Shown here piece after piece: positions 1 through 9,694 of a stretch of DNA of 64,000 bases. Position numbers and translations under genes: made by a program. The number at the start of each line of letters is the position of its first letter. The first letter of the stretch is position 1. The notes under the pieces were generated by a model. That model did no database searches, was not told the DNA's origin, and saw nothing but the letters and a program-made list of their open reading frames with translations. This DNA is from Arenibacter sp. F26102 (lineage in GTDB: Bacteria; Bacteroidota; Bacteroidia; Flavobacteriales; Flavobacteriaceae), in contig NZ_JALKBC010000003.1 of assembly GCF_023015865.1 (NCBI RefSeq), positions 62,001 through 126,000 of the forward strand, read 5' to 3'.

Positions 1-348
1 ATTTGATTCCAGGATTTTTTTAATCACACCGCTTTATCTCAAAACTTAAATAGGAATAATCCCTTTTTCAAATATTGTATGGCTGGCGGCCGCAATAGTT
101 GATTTTATTCCTCATTTCCAATTATTAGTGCTCTCCTGTTAGACCTTCGCAGGTTTAGTAAACCAAGACAATACACCCTCCGTAATATTTCAATCTCTTC
201 TTAAATTTATTTTCTGGTATAGGAAATTTCCCAATAGCACCAAAAGGCAATAGCTAATGCCTTTATTAATAATACTTGTTTGATCATTAGAGTTTGTCTT
301 TAAAGTTTTTTAAATTACTGAAGTAAAATCAGTTAAACTTTTATAAAA
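1..348. other. Intergenic region before the acyl-CoA cluster
   Basis: I find no convincing gene here. A 7-bp hairpin (AAAGGCA at 243-249, TGCCTTT at 258-264, 8-nt loop) followed by an AT-rich stretch may terminate a gene lying left of the window or belong to the leader of the downstream operon. Around 290-310 there is a near match to a Bacteroidota -7 box (TAGAGTTTG, one base too long in the spacer), so the operon promoter is probably near there but is not proven. Confidence 0.4.
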
Positions 349-1092
349 ATGAAAAAACTGGAAGGACAGCTCGTAATCGTTACTGGTGGAGCAAGAGGAA
401 TTGGTGAAGGAATCTGCAAGGTCTTTTGTGACGAGGGCGCCACTGTAGCCTTGTGGGATGTTTTGCAGGATGGCCAACAAACGGCCAATAAAATTACCAA
501 AAATGGAGGTAAAATATTCTTTCAAAAGGTAGATGTCACTAACCAGGAATCCGTTGACCAGGCCGTTGCCAAGATTATATCCAACCACGGAAAAATAGAG
601 GTACTGATCAACAACGCAGGAATTATACGTGACCGTTCTATCCTAAAAATGAGTCGTGAGGAGTGGGATCAGGTAATGCGGGTCAATATAGATTCCCTAT
701 ACATTACCGCAAAAGCGGTAATACCTCATATGAAGGAGGCCAATTATGGGCGAATAATTTCCGCATCTTCCGTTAATGCCTTCCAAGGCGCCTTCGGGCA
801 AACTAACTATAGCGCCAGTAAAGCTGCCATAGTTGGCTTTACTCATTCTCTATGCAGGGAAGTTGGCAAATACAATATCACCGTAAATGCAGTTGCCCCT
901 GGATTTATTAAAACCGAAATGACGGATTCCATGCCAGAGGATGTAATTCAGGCGGGTATTTCTACGATACCTGTGGGCCGAATAGGCACTCCTGAAGATA
1001 TGGGGCATGCCTATCTCTTTCTGGCCTCCAAGGAAGCCGGTTTTATTAGCGGGCATACCTTACACGCCAACGGGGGTGCCATGCCAGTGTAA
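349..1092 (+). CDS. SDR oxidoreductase, FabG-like (3-oxoacyl / 3-hydroxyacyl dehydrogenase)
   Basis: 247-aa classical short-chain dehydrogenase, the usual length for FabG/PhaB-type enzymes. The Rossmann motif TGGARGIG is at residues 12-19, NNAG at 88-91, and the catalytic residues Ser141, Tyr154 and Lys158 are all present. It should reversibly oxidise a 3-hydroxyacyl thioester with NAD(P). It is the first gene of a co-directional cluster (two SDRs, MaoC-crotonase fusion, acyl-CoA dehydrogenase, APH-like kinase), so a CoA-thioester substrate in beta-oxidation is more likely than acyl-ACP. Substrate and cofactor cannot be fixed from sequence alone. Confidence 0.88.
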   Translation: MKKLEGQLVIVTGGARGIGEGICKVFCDEGATVALWDVLQDGQQTANKITKNGGKIFFQKVDVTNQESVDQAVAKIISNHGKIEVLINNAGIIRDRSILKMSREEWDQVMRVNIDSLYITAKAVIPHMKEANYGRIISASSVNAFQGAFGQTNYSASKAAIVGFTHSLCREVGKYNITVNAVAPGFIKTEMTDSMPEDVIQAGISTIPVGRIGTPEDMGHAYLFLASKEAGFISGHTLHANGGAMPV

Positions 1093-1176
1093 TAGAAATA
1101 ATTAAGATTCTGTAAAAACGAAATTTAAGATACCATAACAAATTCATACTCGTATGGCCTTCCAAGAAAAACCATC

Positions 1177-1965
1177 ATGACAACAAGAATAAAACAGAAA
1201 TTTGATCTAAAGGATAAAGTAGCCATAGTTACCGGAGCAAGTAAGGGCATTGGCGAATCAATTGCCAGGGGTCTTGCAGAGTATGGTGCCAAAGTCGTTG
1301 TTAGTTCCCGAAACCAAGAAGCTGTTGACCAAGTGGCGAATAGTTTTAAAGAAGAAGGGTACGATGCCATAGGGATAGCCTGCCATGTTGGTGATGAAGC
1401 CCAATTAAAAAAATTGGTTGATGAAACTGTAAATGCCTATGGTGGAGTGGACATCCTAGTAAACAATGCTGCCACCAATCCATTTTATGGTCCCCTGGAC
1501 ACTATGGAGAATGCCCTATTTGACAAAATAATGGACATAAATGTTAAGGCTCCCTTTCTTTTAGCCAATAAATGTTATCCCATCATGAAAAAAAGAGGAG
1601 GCGGAAGTATCATCAACATTGCCTCGGTAGAGGGAATGAAACCTACCTCAGGATTGGCATTATACAGTATGAGCAAGGCAGCGGTAATTATGCTGACCAA
1701 AACGCAAGCAGTTGAATGGGGTAAATTCGGTATCCGTTCCAATGCAATTTGTCCAGGTCTTATCAAGACTAAATTTAGCGCTGCCCTTTGGCAAAATGAT
1801 AAAGTATTGGACCAGGTAACCCGTCATCTGCCCTCAGGGAGAATGGCTGTTCCCGATGAAATGGCTGGACTCGCCTGTTTTTTGGCGTCCGATGCTTCCA
1901 GTTACTCCACCGGATCGGTATTTACGGCTGATGGAGGTCATATGATTGCTGGTGGATTCAGTTGA
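1177..1965 (+). CDS. SDR family oxidoreductase
   Basis: 262-aa classical SDR with an intact active site: TGASKGIG at 19-26, NNAA at 96-99, Ser150, Tyr163 and Lys167. The N-terminal segment (KFDLKDKVAIVTGAS) and the C-terminal ADGGHMIAGG segment are like DHRS4 / gluconate-5-dehydrogenase type SDRs. It lies 84 bp after the first SDR and on the same strand as the hydratase and acyl-CoA dehydrogenase genes, so it probably oxidises a hydroxyacyl-CoA or secondary alcohol of the same pathway. Two non-identical SDRs in one cluster suggest two oxidation steps or two stereochemistries. The exact substrate is not determinable. Confidence 0.85.
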   Translation: MTTRIKQKFDLKDKVAIVTGASKGIGESIARGLAEYGAKVVVSSRNQEAVDQVANSFKEEGYDAIGIACHVGDEAQLKKLVDETVNAYGGVDILVNNAATNPFYGPLDTMENALFDKIMDINVKAPFLLANKCYPIMKKRGGGSIINIASVEGMKPTSGLALYSMSKAAVIMLTKTQAVEWGKFGIRSNAICPGLIKTKFSAALWQNDKVLDQVTRHLPSGRMAVPDEMAGLACFLASDASSYSTGSVFTADGGHMIAGGFS

Positions 1966-2032
1966 AACATATAAAAAGCTTTGTACATCCCAGCTAACAA
2001 AATAATATAGCTATAGACATAATACGATCAAA

Positions 2033-3367
2033 ATGGCAGATGAAAAAGTAACCAATAAGGCCTATTCCACAGAAATTCCAAATCTATCAGATTTGTCTCA
2101 TTATATAGGCAGAGAGTTAGGATTATCCAATTGGATGACCATAACCCAGGAAATAATCGACGGTTTCGCCAGAACCACGGACGACAACCAATGGATTCAT
2201 GTCAATCCTGAAAAGTCAGCAAAATATTCACCCTACAAAAAAACGGTGGCTCATGGATTCCTGGTCCTATCCCTAGCCTCTAAGTTCTGCTTTGAAACTC
2301 TCAAAATCATGGATATTGCGATGGGAATAAATTATGGATTGGATAAAGTGCGGTTCATGAATGCCACACGAGTGGGCTCCCTACTGAGGGCTCGTGTTTC
2401 CCTAATGGAATTTGATCCTTTTGAAGGTGGCGGCAAATACAAATTAAAGCTTGTATTTGAGCTAAAAGGAGAAGAGAAACCGGCCTGCGTTGCAGAATTT
2501 ATTGCACAGGCGTATTCCGACCCCAATAAAAAGCAAGAAGATGCTGTTACCAACAATAAAACTGCCCAGAGCCTCCAAAAAACCGAAAACAATACTGTAC
2601 TTTTTGAAAAAGAGGGTGACATCGGAATTATTACTCTCAATAGACCCGAAAGATACAATGCAGTTACAGACGATGTTGTAAACGGAATTACCAATGCCAT
2701 CAACAAAATTCGCAAAGATGATGACATTCGCGCAGTTGTAATTTCTGGTGCGGGAAAAGGATTTTGTGCCGGTGCGGATATGGCTGTCTTCGGTCAAATT
2801 ACACCTGAGGAAGGCCGTGCTTATATCACCAAAACCTACCTACCCCTAATGCGTACTCTTTTTACACTTCGCAAGCCAATTATCGGGGCAATAAACGGAA
2901 CTGCTGCCGGTGTAGGGGCTTCTATTGCATTAGCCTGCGATTTTAGGGTAATGTCCCAAAACAGTGCTTTGTTGTATGCCTTTATCAATATTGGCTTGGG
3001 GCCCGACGGTGGTGGTAGCTGGCTTTTGGCCAGACAAGTGGGGTATAGTAAAGCCCTGCAAATAGCAGTAGAGGGTAAGAAAGTCGGGGCTCAGGAATGT
3101 TTAAGTCTTGGCCTCGCGAATAAATTGGTAGAGGATGATGCCGATTTACTTTCAACCACTAAAGCCTGGGCCCACGAATTGGCCAAACGCCCTACTCTGG
3201 CGGTGGGTATCACTAAAGAAGATATGTTCTATGCTATGGGTCATGATTTATATGAAACCATTGCTTTCGAGGCCGACAAACAAGTCACCACTTTTGGTAG
3301 TTACGATTTTGCAGAAGGTGTAAGTGCCTTTTTGGAAAAACGTCCCACTAAATTTATTGGCAAATAG
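2033..3367 (+). CDS. MaoC-like hydratase fused to enoyl-CoA hydratase/isomerase (crotonase)
   Basis: 444-aa two-domain protein. Residues about 25-165 form a NodN/MaoC hot-dog hydratase with the D-x4-H active-site pair (Asp51, His56) and the AHGFL motif at 74-78. After a polar linker (about 163-186), residues about 187-444 form a crotonase: oxyanion segment GAGKGFCAGADM at 239-250 and a second one around NGTAAGVGAS at 288-297. In the active site the usual second Glu is replaced by Asp325 (IGLGPDGG), the arrangement seen in PaaG-type isomerases, so the C-terminal half may isomerise double bonds rather than hydrate them. Normally the two folds are separate proteins, often of opposite stereospecificity. 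Fusion and cluster position suggest sequential handling of an unsaturated acyl-CoA. Confidence 0.85.
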   Translation: MADEKVTNKAYSTEIPNLSDLSHYIGRELGLSNWMTITQEIIDGFARTTDDNQWIHVNPEKSAKYSPYKKTVAHGFLVLSLASKFCFETLKIMDIAMGINYGLDKVRFMNATRVGSLLRARVSLMEFDPFEGGGKYKLKLVFELKGEEKPACVAEFIAQAYSDPNKKQEDAVTNNKTAQSLQKTENNTVLFEKEGDIGIITLNRPERYNAVTDDVVNGITNAINKIRKDDDIRAVVISGAGKGFCAGADMAVFGQITPEEGRAYITKTYLPLMRTLFTLRKPIIGAINGTAAGVGASIALACDFRVMSQNSALLYAFINIGLGPDGGGSWLLARQVGYSKALQIAVEGKKVGAQECLSLGLANKLVEDDADLLSTTKAWAHELAKRPTLAVGITKEDMFYAMGHDLYETIAFEADKQVTTFGSYDFAEGVSAFLEKRPTKFIGK

Positions 3368-3452
3368 CAAATTCAGAATATGGGTAGGTATCAAGATAAA
3401 TAAACCAAGGTGGTATTTAATAGGGAGTGGAATTTTTCAAAAAAAGAAATAG

Positions 3453-4631
3453 ATGCAATTCGAACTAATAAAAAGTAAGATCAATGCCTTTGTTAAGGAG
3501 GAACTTTTTCCATTGGAACCCTGGATTTTAAATTGTAGCTGGGATGAAAAACTTCCAAAACTCAATGAACTCCGTCAAAAAGTAAAGGACCGCGGACTTT
3601 GGCTACCTCAGATTCCAAAGGAATACGGGGGTTTAGGGCTGTCCAATACCCAGCACGGGGAAATCAGCGAAATTTTAGGTGCCAGTCCCTACGGACATTA
3701 TTGTTTTAATTGTCAGGCCCCTGACGCAGGCAACATGGAAATATTGATCGAATTCGGAACCAAGGATCAAAAAGAGGCATACCTCTACCCTCTTCTCGCC
3801 GGCGATATTAGAAGTTGTTTCGCCATGACCGAACCGGATTTTGCTGGCTCCAATCCCGTTAATATGGGGACAATGGCGTTTAAAAAGGATGGCAATTATA
3901 TAATAAACGGTCATAAATGGTTTACAACAGGTTTTGATGGGGCCACCTTTGCCATTGTAATGTTGGTAACCAATCCAGAAGCTTCGGAACCGCATAAAAA
4001 GGCTAGTCAAATTATTGTCCCCACCAATACCACTGGTATCGATTTCATTAGAAACATTCCCGTTATGGGCCATTCCGGCAGTGGTTGGGAGAGTCATTCC
4101 GAAATTAAATTCCAAGATGTAATAGTACCACAGACCAATCTACTGGGTGCTGAAGGTGGGGGATTTTCCATCGCCCAAAACCGATTGGGGCCAGGCCGCA
4201 TTCATCATTGCATGCGATGGATGGGTATTTGCGAGCGATCTTTTGATCTAATGTGTAAACGTGCCGTTTCTAGGGAATTGGCCCATGGCAAAACATTGGC
4301 AGATAAACAGACCGTTCAAAACTGGATTGCCGAATCCAGAGCAGAAATTAATGCCGCCCGATTATTGATTCAGGATGCTGCAAAAAAGATAGATGCACAA
4401 GGAGCTTACAAAACAAGAAAGGAGATATCAACAATAAAGTTTTATTGCGCCAACGTGCTACAAAGAGTAGTTGATCGGGCCATTCAGGTCCATGGTGCCT
4501 TGGGACTTACGGACGATACCATTTTGGCTTTCTATTACAGGCATGAGCGGGCCGCCCGAATTTATGATGGTGCGGACGAGGTACACAAAAGCAGTTTGGC
4601 TAGACAAATTTTGAAAGATTATAGAACATAA
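3453..4631 (+). CDS. Acyl-CoA dehydrogenase, ACAD10/11-like
   Basis: 392-aa FAD-dependent acyl-CoA dehydrogenase of normal single-domain length. Recognisable parts are FAMTEPDFAGSNP (flavin and substrate loop, about residue 122), the helical C-terminal domain with QVHGALGLTDDT, and the end motif IYDGADEVHK. The position of the usual catalytic Glu (IYEG in MCAD) is Asp372, as in the ACAD10/ACAD11 branch. It is followed 48 bp later by a kinase-fold gene of the type fused to the dehydrogenase in mammalian ACAD10/11 and paired with it (LvaA/LvaC) in the Pseudomonas putida levulinate operon. I infer a role in removing a 4-phospho group or dehydrogenating an unusual acyl-CoA; ordinary beta-oxidation is the alternative. 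Confidence 0.88.
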   Translation: MQFELIKSKINAFVKEELFPLEPWILNCSWDEKLPKLNELRQKVKDRGLWLPQIPKEYGGLGLSNTQHGEISEILGASPYGHYCFNCQAPDAGNMEILIEFGTKDQKEAYLYPLLAGDIRSCFAMTEPDFAGSNPVNMGTMAFKKDGNYIINGHKWFTTGFDGATFAIVMLVTNPEASEPHKKASQIIVPTNTTGIDFIRNIPVMGHSGSGWESHSEIKFQDVIVPQTNLLGAEGGGFSIAQNRLGPGRIHHCMRWMGICERSFDLMCKRAVSRELAHGKTLADKQTVQNWIAESRAEINAARLLIQDAAKKIDAQGAYKTRKEISTIKFYCANVLQRVVDRAIQVHGALGLTDDTILAFYYRHERAARIYDGADEVHKSSLARQILKDYRT

Positions 4632-4679
4632 GAACCAATAGGTTTTAATAACCTGCTTGGTCCAGAAAATCCAATAAGC

Positions 4680-5762
4680 ATGGTGAACACTTGGAACGAT
4701 AAATCAGCAACGGTCCGTAAAGGGGAGGAATTACCCATAGATAATTTGAAATCCTATTTAAACCAATTCCTATCCCTTGATGGTGACATAGAGACATCCC
4801 AATTTCCAAGTGGCTATTCCAACCTAACATATCTGTTGCAAATAGGAAATACGGAATATGTCCTTAGAAGACCTCCTATTGGTGCCAATGTAAAATCTGG
4901 TCACGATATGAAGCGGGAGTACGACATATTAACGGCCTTAAAACCAAATTACGGCAAAGTACCAGCCCCTATTCTTTATTGTGATGATGAATCTATTTTA
5001 GGTTGTCCTTTCTACCTGATGGAGCGTATGAAAGGTGTTATATTGAGAGCAGATATGCCTATTGATATGATTCCGGACCCAAACCTAATGCTAGGCATCT
5101 CAAAAAGTTTTGTGGATACCTTGGTAGACCTACACAAGCTGGACGTTAGGGAAATTGGATTGGATGATTTTGGCAAACCAGAAGGGTATATGCAACGTCA
5201 GATTGAAGGTTGGACCAAACGTTATTACAAATCCAAAACGGATGAAATACCAAGAATTGAAGCTACGGCCAAATGGTTGGGCCAGAATATGCCTAAGAAA
5301 TCCAAAACCTATTCCCTGATCCACAACGATTTTAAATACGACAATTTGGTACTGGATCCCCAGGATTGGACCAAAGTAAATGCAGTACTGGATTGGGAAA
5401 TGGCTACCATCGGAAATCCGTTGATGGATCTGGGAACCACTTTGGGATATTGGGTAAACCCTAATGACCCAGACTTCATGAAGGCCTTAAACCTAACCCC
5501 AACCCATCTGCCAGGTAATCTTTCCAGAGAAGAGGTGGTGCATCTATACAGTCAAAAAAGTGGGCAAGCAGTAAACGATGTTATATTTTATTATGTCTAT
5601 GGACTATTCAAAATAGCCGTAATCATCCAACAAATATTCTTTCGCTATAAAAAAGGATTTACTCAGGACCAGCGCTTTGCAAAACTTATAGATGGGGTAA
5701 CCCTACTTGGGGAAATATCGCATATGGCCATAGCCAAAAAACGTTTGGACAATCTATTTTGA
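4680..5762 (+). CDS. Phosphotransferase family (APH fold), probable hydroxyacyl-CoA kinase
   Basis: 360-aa aminoglycoside-phosphotransferase-fold kinase. The Brenner-type catalytic motif is at 215-222 (His215, Asp217, Asn222) and the metal-binding Asp238 lies in VLDWEMATIGNP, the signature of the ACAD10/11-type subgroup rather than of antibiotic kinases. The N-terminal nucleotide-binding lobe has VLRRPP at about 61-66. It is the last of five co-directional lipid genes and directly follows the acyl-CoA dehydrogenase. In characterised systems (LvaA; ACAD10/11 kinase domain) this protein phosphorylates the 4-hydroxyl of a 4-hydroxyacyl-CoA so that the partner dehydrogenase can process it. That function is inferred here from family and context. 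Confidence 0.82.
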   Translation: MVNTWNDKSATVRKGEELPIDNLKSYLNQFLSLDGDIETSQFPSGYSNLTYLLQIGNTEYVLRRPPIGANVKSGHDMKREYDILTALKPNYGKVPAPILYCDDESILGCPFYLMERMKGVILRADMPIDMIPDPNLMLGISKSFVDTLVDLHKLDVREIGLDDFGKPEGYMQRQIEGWTKRYYKSKTDEIPRIEATAKWLGQNMPKKSKTYSLIHNDFKYDNLVLDPQDWTKVNAVLDWEMATIGNPLMDLGTTLGYWVNPNDPDFMKALNLTPTHLPGNLSREEVVHLYSQKSGQAVNDVIFYYVYGLFKIAVIIQQIFFRYKKGFTQDQRFAKLIDGVTLLGEISHMAIAKKRLDNLF

Positions 5763-5836
5763 ACTAAAACAGGTTTCATTAATACCTAAAATCTTTTTTT
5801 ATTATCTTCCAACCCATATAAACTTTAGACCCTTCC

Positions 5837-7258
5837 ATGACCAAATCCAAACACGCAGGAAATCAATTTCTTAGAATTCTAATGACCCTTATGTTCATTG
5901 CCTCTTTTTACAGCAATAGCTACAGCCAGGAAAATTTAGGCAAAACCCCCAATTTCATCATCATTTTTGCGGACGATCTGGGTTATGGCGACCTGGGTGT
6001 TTATGGTCATCCCACCATTAAAACACCGCATTTGGATAAAATGGCGGCCGAAGGCCAAAAATGGACCAATTTCTATGTGGGGGCCAGTGTATGTACCCCT
6101 AGTAGGGCAGCCTTATTAACCGGTCGGTTACCCGTAAGAAGCGGAATGGCAAGTGATACAAAAAGGGTGTTGTTCCCAAACTCTAAATATGGTTTACCAA
6201 GCTCGGAAATAACCCTGGCAGAACAATTAAAAAAAGTTGGCTATAGTACGGCTTGTGTTGGCAAGTGGCATTTAGGCCATAAGGAGGAATACCTGCCTAC
6301 CAAAAATGGTTTTGATTATTATTTTGGCATCCCCTACTCCAACGACATGGATTTTGTAGGCGACCGAACAAAATTTAAGGAGGCCAGAGGAAATTTACCC
6401 ACAGAAAATTTTAATGTTCCCTTGATGCGGAATACGGAAATAATAGAAAGGCCCGCCAATCAAAATACCATCACCAAAAGATATGCCGAGGAAACTATTT
6501 CTTTCATCAAAAAAAATAAGGACAATCCTTTCTTTGTTTACTTGGCGCACAATCTACCCCACATACCCCTATTTGCCTCAGAAGACTTTTTAGGCAAAAG
6601 TAAAAGGGGTATTTATGGAGATGTATTGGAGGAAATTGATCATGGCATAGGCAAAATTATTGCTACCCTAAAAGAAGAGGGATTGGACAAGAATACGATT
6701 GTGGTATTTACCTCGGATAATGGCCCTTGGCTTTCCTATGGGGTTAATGGCGGTAGTGCAGGCTTATTAAAGGCCGGAAAAGGTATGACCTGGGAAGGTG
6801 GCATGCGGGAACCCTGCATATTTTGGTCACCTACCAACATTAAGCCAGCTGTGATATCCGAATTGGGCACCACCATGGACCTTTTCTCTACCTTTAGTGC
6901 CTTGGCCGGTGTACCCATGCCCAAGGACAGGATTATGGATGGCTTTGACATTAGTGGCACCTTATTAAAAAACGAACCAACTCAAAGAAAAGGTGTTTTC
7001 TATTATAGGGGAACACAATTATATGCTGCCCGACTTGGAGATTACAAAGCGCATTATATTACCGAAGGTTCCTATGGGCAATTTGGTAAAAAGGAAATAC
7101 ATAATCCACCAATCCTATACAATTTGAGTGTGGATCCATCCGAAAACTTTGATTTGGGGGCTAGTCACCCAGAAATTATTGCCGAAATTGATCTTATGGT
7201 CATGGAGCACCAATCCAATTTAGTAAAAGGCAAGGACCAACTGGTGGATATAGAATAA
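5837..7258 (+). CDS. Secreted arylsulfatase (family S1)
   Basis: 473-aa sulfatase with an N-terminal signal peptide (hydrophobic about 12-30, ending SYS-QE), so periplasmic or secreted. Metal ligands Asp46-Asp47 ([11 protein letters not shown]) and the formylglycine signature C-T-P-S-R at 86-90 are intact, so Cys86 should be converted to formylglycine by a maturase encoded elsewhere. GKWHLGHK and TSDNGPW supply further active-site residues. It hydrolyses sulfate esters, in marine flavobacteria typically from algal glycans. It starts 74 bp after the kinase gene and may be read with that cluster or on its own. Substrate unknown. Confidence 0.92.
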   Translation: MTKSKHAGNQFLRILMTLMFIASFYSNSYSQENLGKTPNFIIIFADDLGYGDLGVYGHPTIKTPHLDKMAAEGQKWTNFYVGASVCTPSRAALLTGRLPVRSGMASDTKRVLFPNSKYGLPSSEITLAEQLKKVGYSTACVGKWHLGHKEEYLPTKNGFDYYFGIPYSNDMDFVGDRTKFKEARGNLPTENFNVPLMRNTEIIERPANQNTITKRYAEETISFIKKNKDNPFFVYLAHNLPHIPLFASEDFLGKSKRGIYGDVLEEIDHGIGKIIATLKEEGLDKNTIVVFTSDNGPWLSYGVNGGSAGLLKAGKGMTWEGGMREPCIFWSPTNIKPAVISELGTTMDLFSTFSALAGVPMPKDRIMDGFDISGTLLKNEPTQRKGVFYYRGTQLYAARLGDYKAHYITEGSYGQFGKKEIHNPPILYNLSVDPSENFDLGASHPEIIAEIDLMVMEHQSNLVKGKDQLVDIE

Positions 7259-7317
7259 ATAATTATAAGGAAACAACCCTATAGTGTAATGGAAACTTGG
7301 TCTATGGTATTTTTAGG

Positions 7318-8307
7318 CTAAGCCTCTACGATAGATTCCAGCTCCTCTGGTCTACTGGTCCGCTTACCAGCTATTATACTTAAAATCAGAATCTGTGTAG
7401 CATGAAATATCATAAGCGGCAGCAGAATAATGCCTACGGAAGCCATATTGCCGAATAGAATTTTGGAAAATACGGTACCGTGCACCAAAGATTTTTTTGT
7501 GCCACAAAATTGGGCGGTAATCTGGTCCTCCGTATTAAATTTCATTTTGTTGGCTACAAAACCGGTTAAATAAAATACCATATAAAACAATACCAACACT
7601 GCAAAAAAGAGAATCAATAGATCCATTATAGATATTGAACCAAATATATTTCCCTCGAAGGATCCCGCAAAACTTTTATAAATGATTAGCAAAATAATGG
7701 ATTTATCAAACAGGGTTAACCGCTTATTATATCTTTGTGCAAATTCTCCTAAGAAACGCTGAAGAAGAATTCCCAATACTACCGGTAAAATTATTTGCAC
7801 CATTAGTTTTGTATAGATTTCCGTAAAATCAAAATCTGCCTGTCCCGTCTGCACAAAGAGTCCCATCCAAAGTGGAGTTACGGCGATTCCTATAATACCT
7901 GAAATACTGGCATTGAAAATTGCGGCTGGGATATTACCATTGGCCATAGAGACCATAACCACTGAGGAAGAAACGGTAGACGGCAAGGCTGCCAAAAAAA
8001 AGAAGGCCAACCAAAGTATCTCCTGCTCTTCATTTTGCAAAACTGGATGAAAAGCCAAAACAATAAGGGGAAAAACAATAAAGGTTGTAGCCTGTACCAA
8101 CAGATGCAATTTCCAATTTTTAAGACCCGATTTTATTTTGGAAGGACTCAATTTAAGTCCGTAAAAAAAGAAAATCAAGAAAATGCCCATAGCACTAATC
8201 GTATCGATTGGAATAACACTATCTGATGCGCCCCATTCCGGAAAAAAATAAGCTATCCCAATTACCGCTATAATGGACAGGACAAACCCATCGATCTTAA
8301 AGTTCAT
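7318..8307 (-). CDS. Bile acid:sodium symporter-like transporter (SBF/YfeH type)
   Basis: 329-aa integral membrane protein with about ten hydrophobic segments across its length. The order of elements, including LIFFFYGLKLSPSKIKSGLKN near 40-62 and LPSTVSSSVVMVSMANGNIPAA near 108-130, matches the SBF-like family (bacterial YfeH and plant/vertebrate SLC10A7 relatives), where the polar crossing region binds sodium. It should be a sodium-coupled transporter for an organic anion; the substrate is unknown. It is convergent with the sulfatase gene and 225 bp from the next minus-strand gene. Confidence 0.82.
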   Translation of the reverse strand: MNFKIDGFVLSIIAVIGIAYFFPEWGASDSVIPIDTISAMGIFLIFFFYGLKLSPSKIKSGLKNWKLHLLVQATTFIVFPLIVLAFHPVLQNEEQEILWLAFFFLAALPSTVSSSVVMVSMANGNIPAAIFNASISGIIGIAVTPLWMGLFVQTGQADFDFTEIYTKLMVQIILPVVLGILLQRFLGEFAQRYNKRLTLFDKSIILLIIYKSFAGSFEGNIFGSISIMDLLILFFAVLVLFYMVFYLTGFVANKMKFNTEDQITAQFCGTKKSLVHGTVFSKILFGNMASVGIILLPLMIFHATQILILSIIAGKRTSRPEELESIVEA

Positions 8308-8532
8308 AATAAATCTGTTTTTTGCCCATAGTCCAAAACGACAGTTGAAGAAATAATATTATATAAATGACCTACCATCACTCTAAATCCGAATTTATAC
8401 AACTCTGCCTTCAAACCGGCAACCATTAAGGCAGCAAAATTAAGATATAATTTAAGACTTTATAAAAAGATCTGCTAGTATAAATTTAATAATGCCATAG
8501 ATCCTAAATACGGAATGGTCCTGAAGTGACAA

Positions 8533-9561
8533 TCAATGAATTTTCAAAACCTTGGCCCCCCTTATATGGTGTTCCTTCATTTCAAAGAGTGCCTTATTGG
8601 CTTCCTCCAAAGAATATAGCTGAACTTCTGGTGTGATGGAAGCTTTTGCGGCAAGTATTAGAAAATTCTCGACATCCTTAACTGTTAGATTGGCAACCGA
8701 CTTAATTTCCTTTTCCATCCACAACTGATCTTGATAATTTAGGTTTTGGAGGTAGCTCTTATCTTTTTCCTCTTTGCGAATAGCATTGATTACCAACCTA
8801 CCTCCCTTCTTAAGGTTAGTAAGTGCCTCTAATACTGGTTTCCAGGCCGGGGTGGTATCAATGATACTGTCCAGTTTCTCTGGGGAGGCATTTGCTGTAT
8901 CCCCGGCCCAGAATGCCCCCAACTCCATAGCAAAGGACCTTTCTTCCAATTTCCTTGCAAAAACATATATTTTGGTATTGGGATAGGAGTACCTAAGCAT
9001 TTTAAGGACGAGGTGTGCGGAAGCCCCAAATCCTGTAAGACCCACATGGTCACCATCCTTTATTTGAGCAAGCTGTACGGACCTATATCCTATGGCTCCA
9101 GCACATAGAAGAGGTGCTGCCTCGCTATCCGAAAAAAAATCGGGGATACGATGTGCATATTTTTCATCTACAGTCATATACTCGGCATAACCCCCATTAA
9201 CATCCTTTCCCGTGGCTATAAAACGATCACATAGGTTTTCCCTACCCTCCATACAAAATTCACAAAAGCCGCAGGCAGAATAGATCCAGGCAACCCCTAC
9301 TCGATCACCATTCTTAAATTTGGTTACCTCTAGTCCCAATTTATCTACAATCCCCACCACCTGATGCCCCGGAACCACAGGGAAAGTTATTGGGGATATT
9401 CTACCCTCTATTTCGTCCAGCTCGGTATGGCAAACTCCACAAACCGAAACCTTGATCCGTATTTGATTTTCTTGAGGTTCGGGCATTGGAATATTTACCA
9501 AATCCAAAGGAAACCTAATATCCCTTAAATCCTTTATACCATTCAAAATCATTGCTTTCAT
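8533..9561 (-). CDS. Zinc-dependent alcohol dehydrogenase
   Basis: 342-aa medium-chain dehydrogenase. Catalytic-zinc ligands are Cys44 in GVCHTE and His66; the normally following Glu of the GHE motif is Gln67 (GHQVVG). The four structural-zinc cysteines are at 97, 100, 103 and 111. The nucleotide-binding part includes LTGFGASAH at about 177. It resembles the AdhP/zinc-binding dehydrogenase family that oxidises or reduces small alcohols and aldehydes with NAD(P). No clear operon partner: 133 bp separate it from the upstream DUF6544 gene on the same strand. The Gln replacement does not remove a first-shell ligand. Confidence 0.87.
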   Translation of the reverse strand: MKAMILNGIKDLRDIRFPLDLVNIPMPEPQENQIRIKVSVCGVCHTELDEIEGRISPITFPVVPGHQVVGIVDKLGLEVTKFKNGDRVGVAWIYSACGFCEFCMEGRENLCDRFIATGKDVNGGYAEYMTVDEKYAHRIPDFFSDSEAAPLLCAGAIGYRSVQLAQIKDGDHVGLTGFGASAHLVLKMLRYSYPNTKIYVFARKLEERSFAMELGAFWAGDTANASPEKLDSIIDTTPAWKPVLEALTNLKKGGRLVINAIRKEEKDKSYLQNLNYQDQLWMEKEIKSVANLTVKDVENFLILAAKASITPEVQLYSLEEANKALFEMKEHHIRGAKVLKIH

Positions 9562-9694
9562 CCTAACCGATCATTATTATTAAAATCCCTTTTCTCAATT
9601 TCAGAATTTAGTTCTACAGGAATAACGGTCCTGTACTTACATTTCCTAAGGTTATTCAAATTACACCCCTGTTTATTTTCATGATTTACAGATT

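Noticed and set aside
4680-5762. Aminoglycoside resistance phosphotransferase
   Set aside because: The fold is the same, but the VLDWEMATIGNP signature and the position after an acyl-CoA dehydrogenase point to the ACAD10/11-type kinase group.
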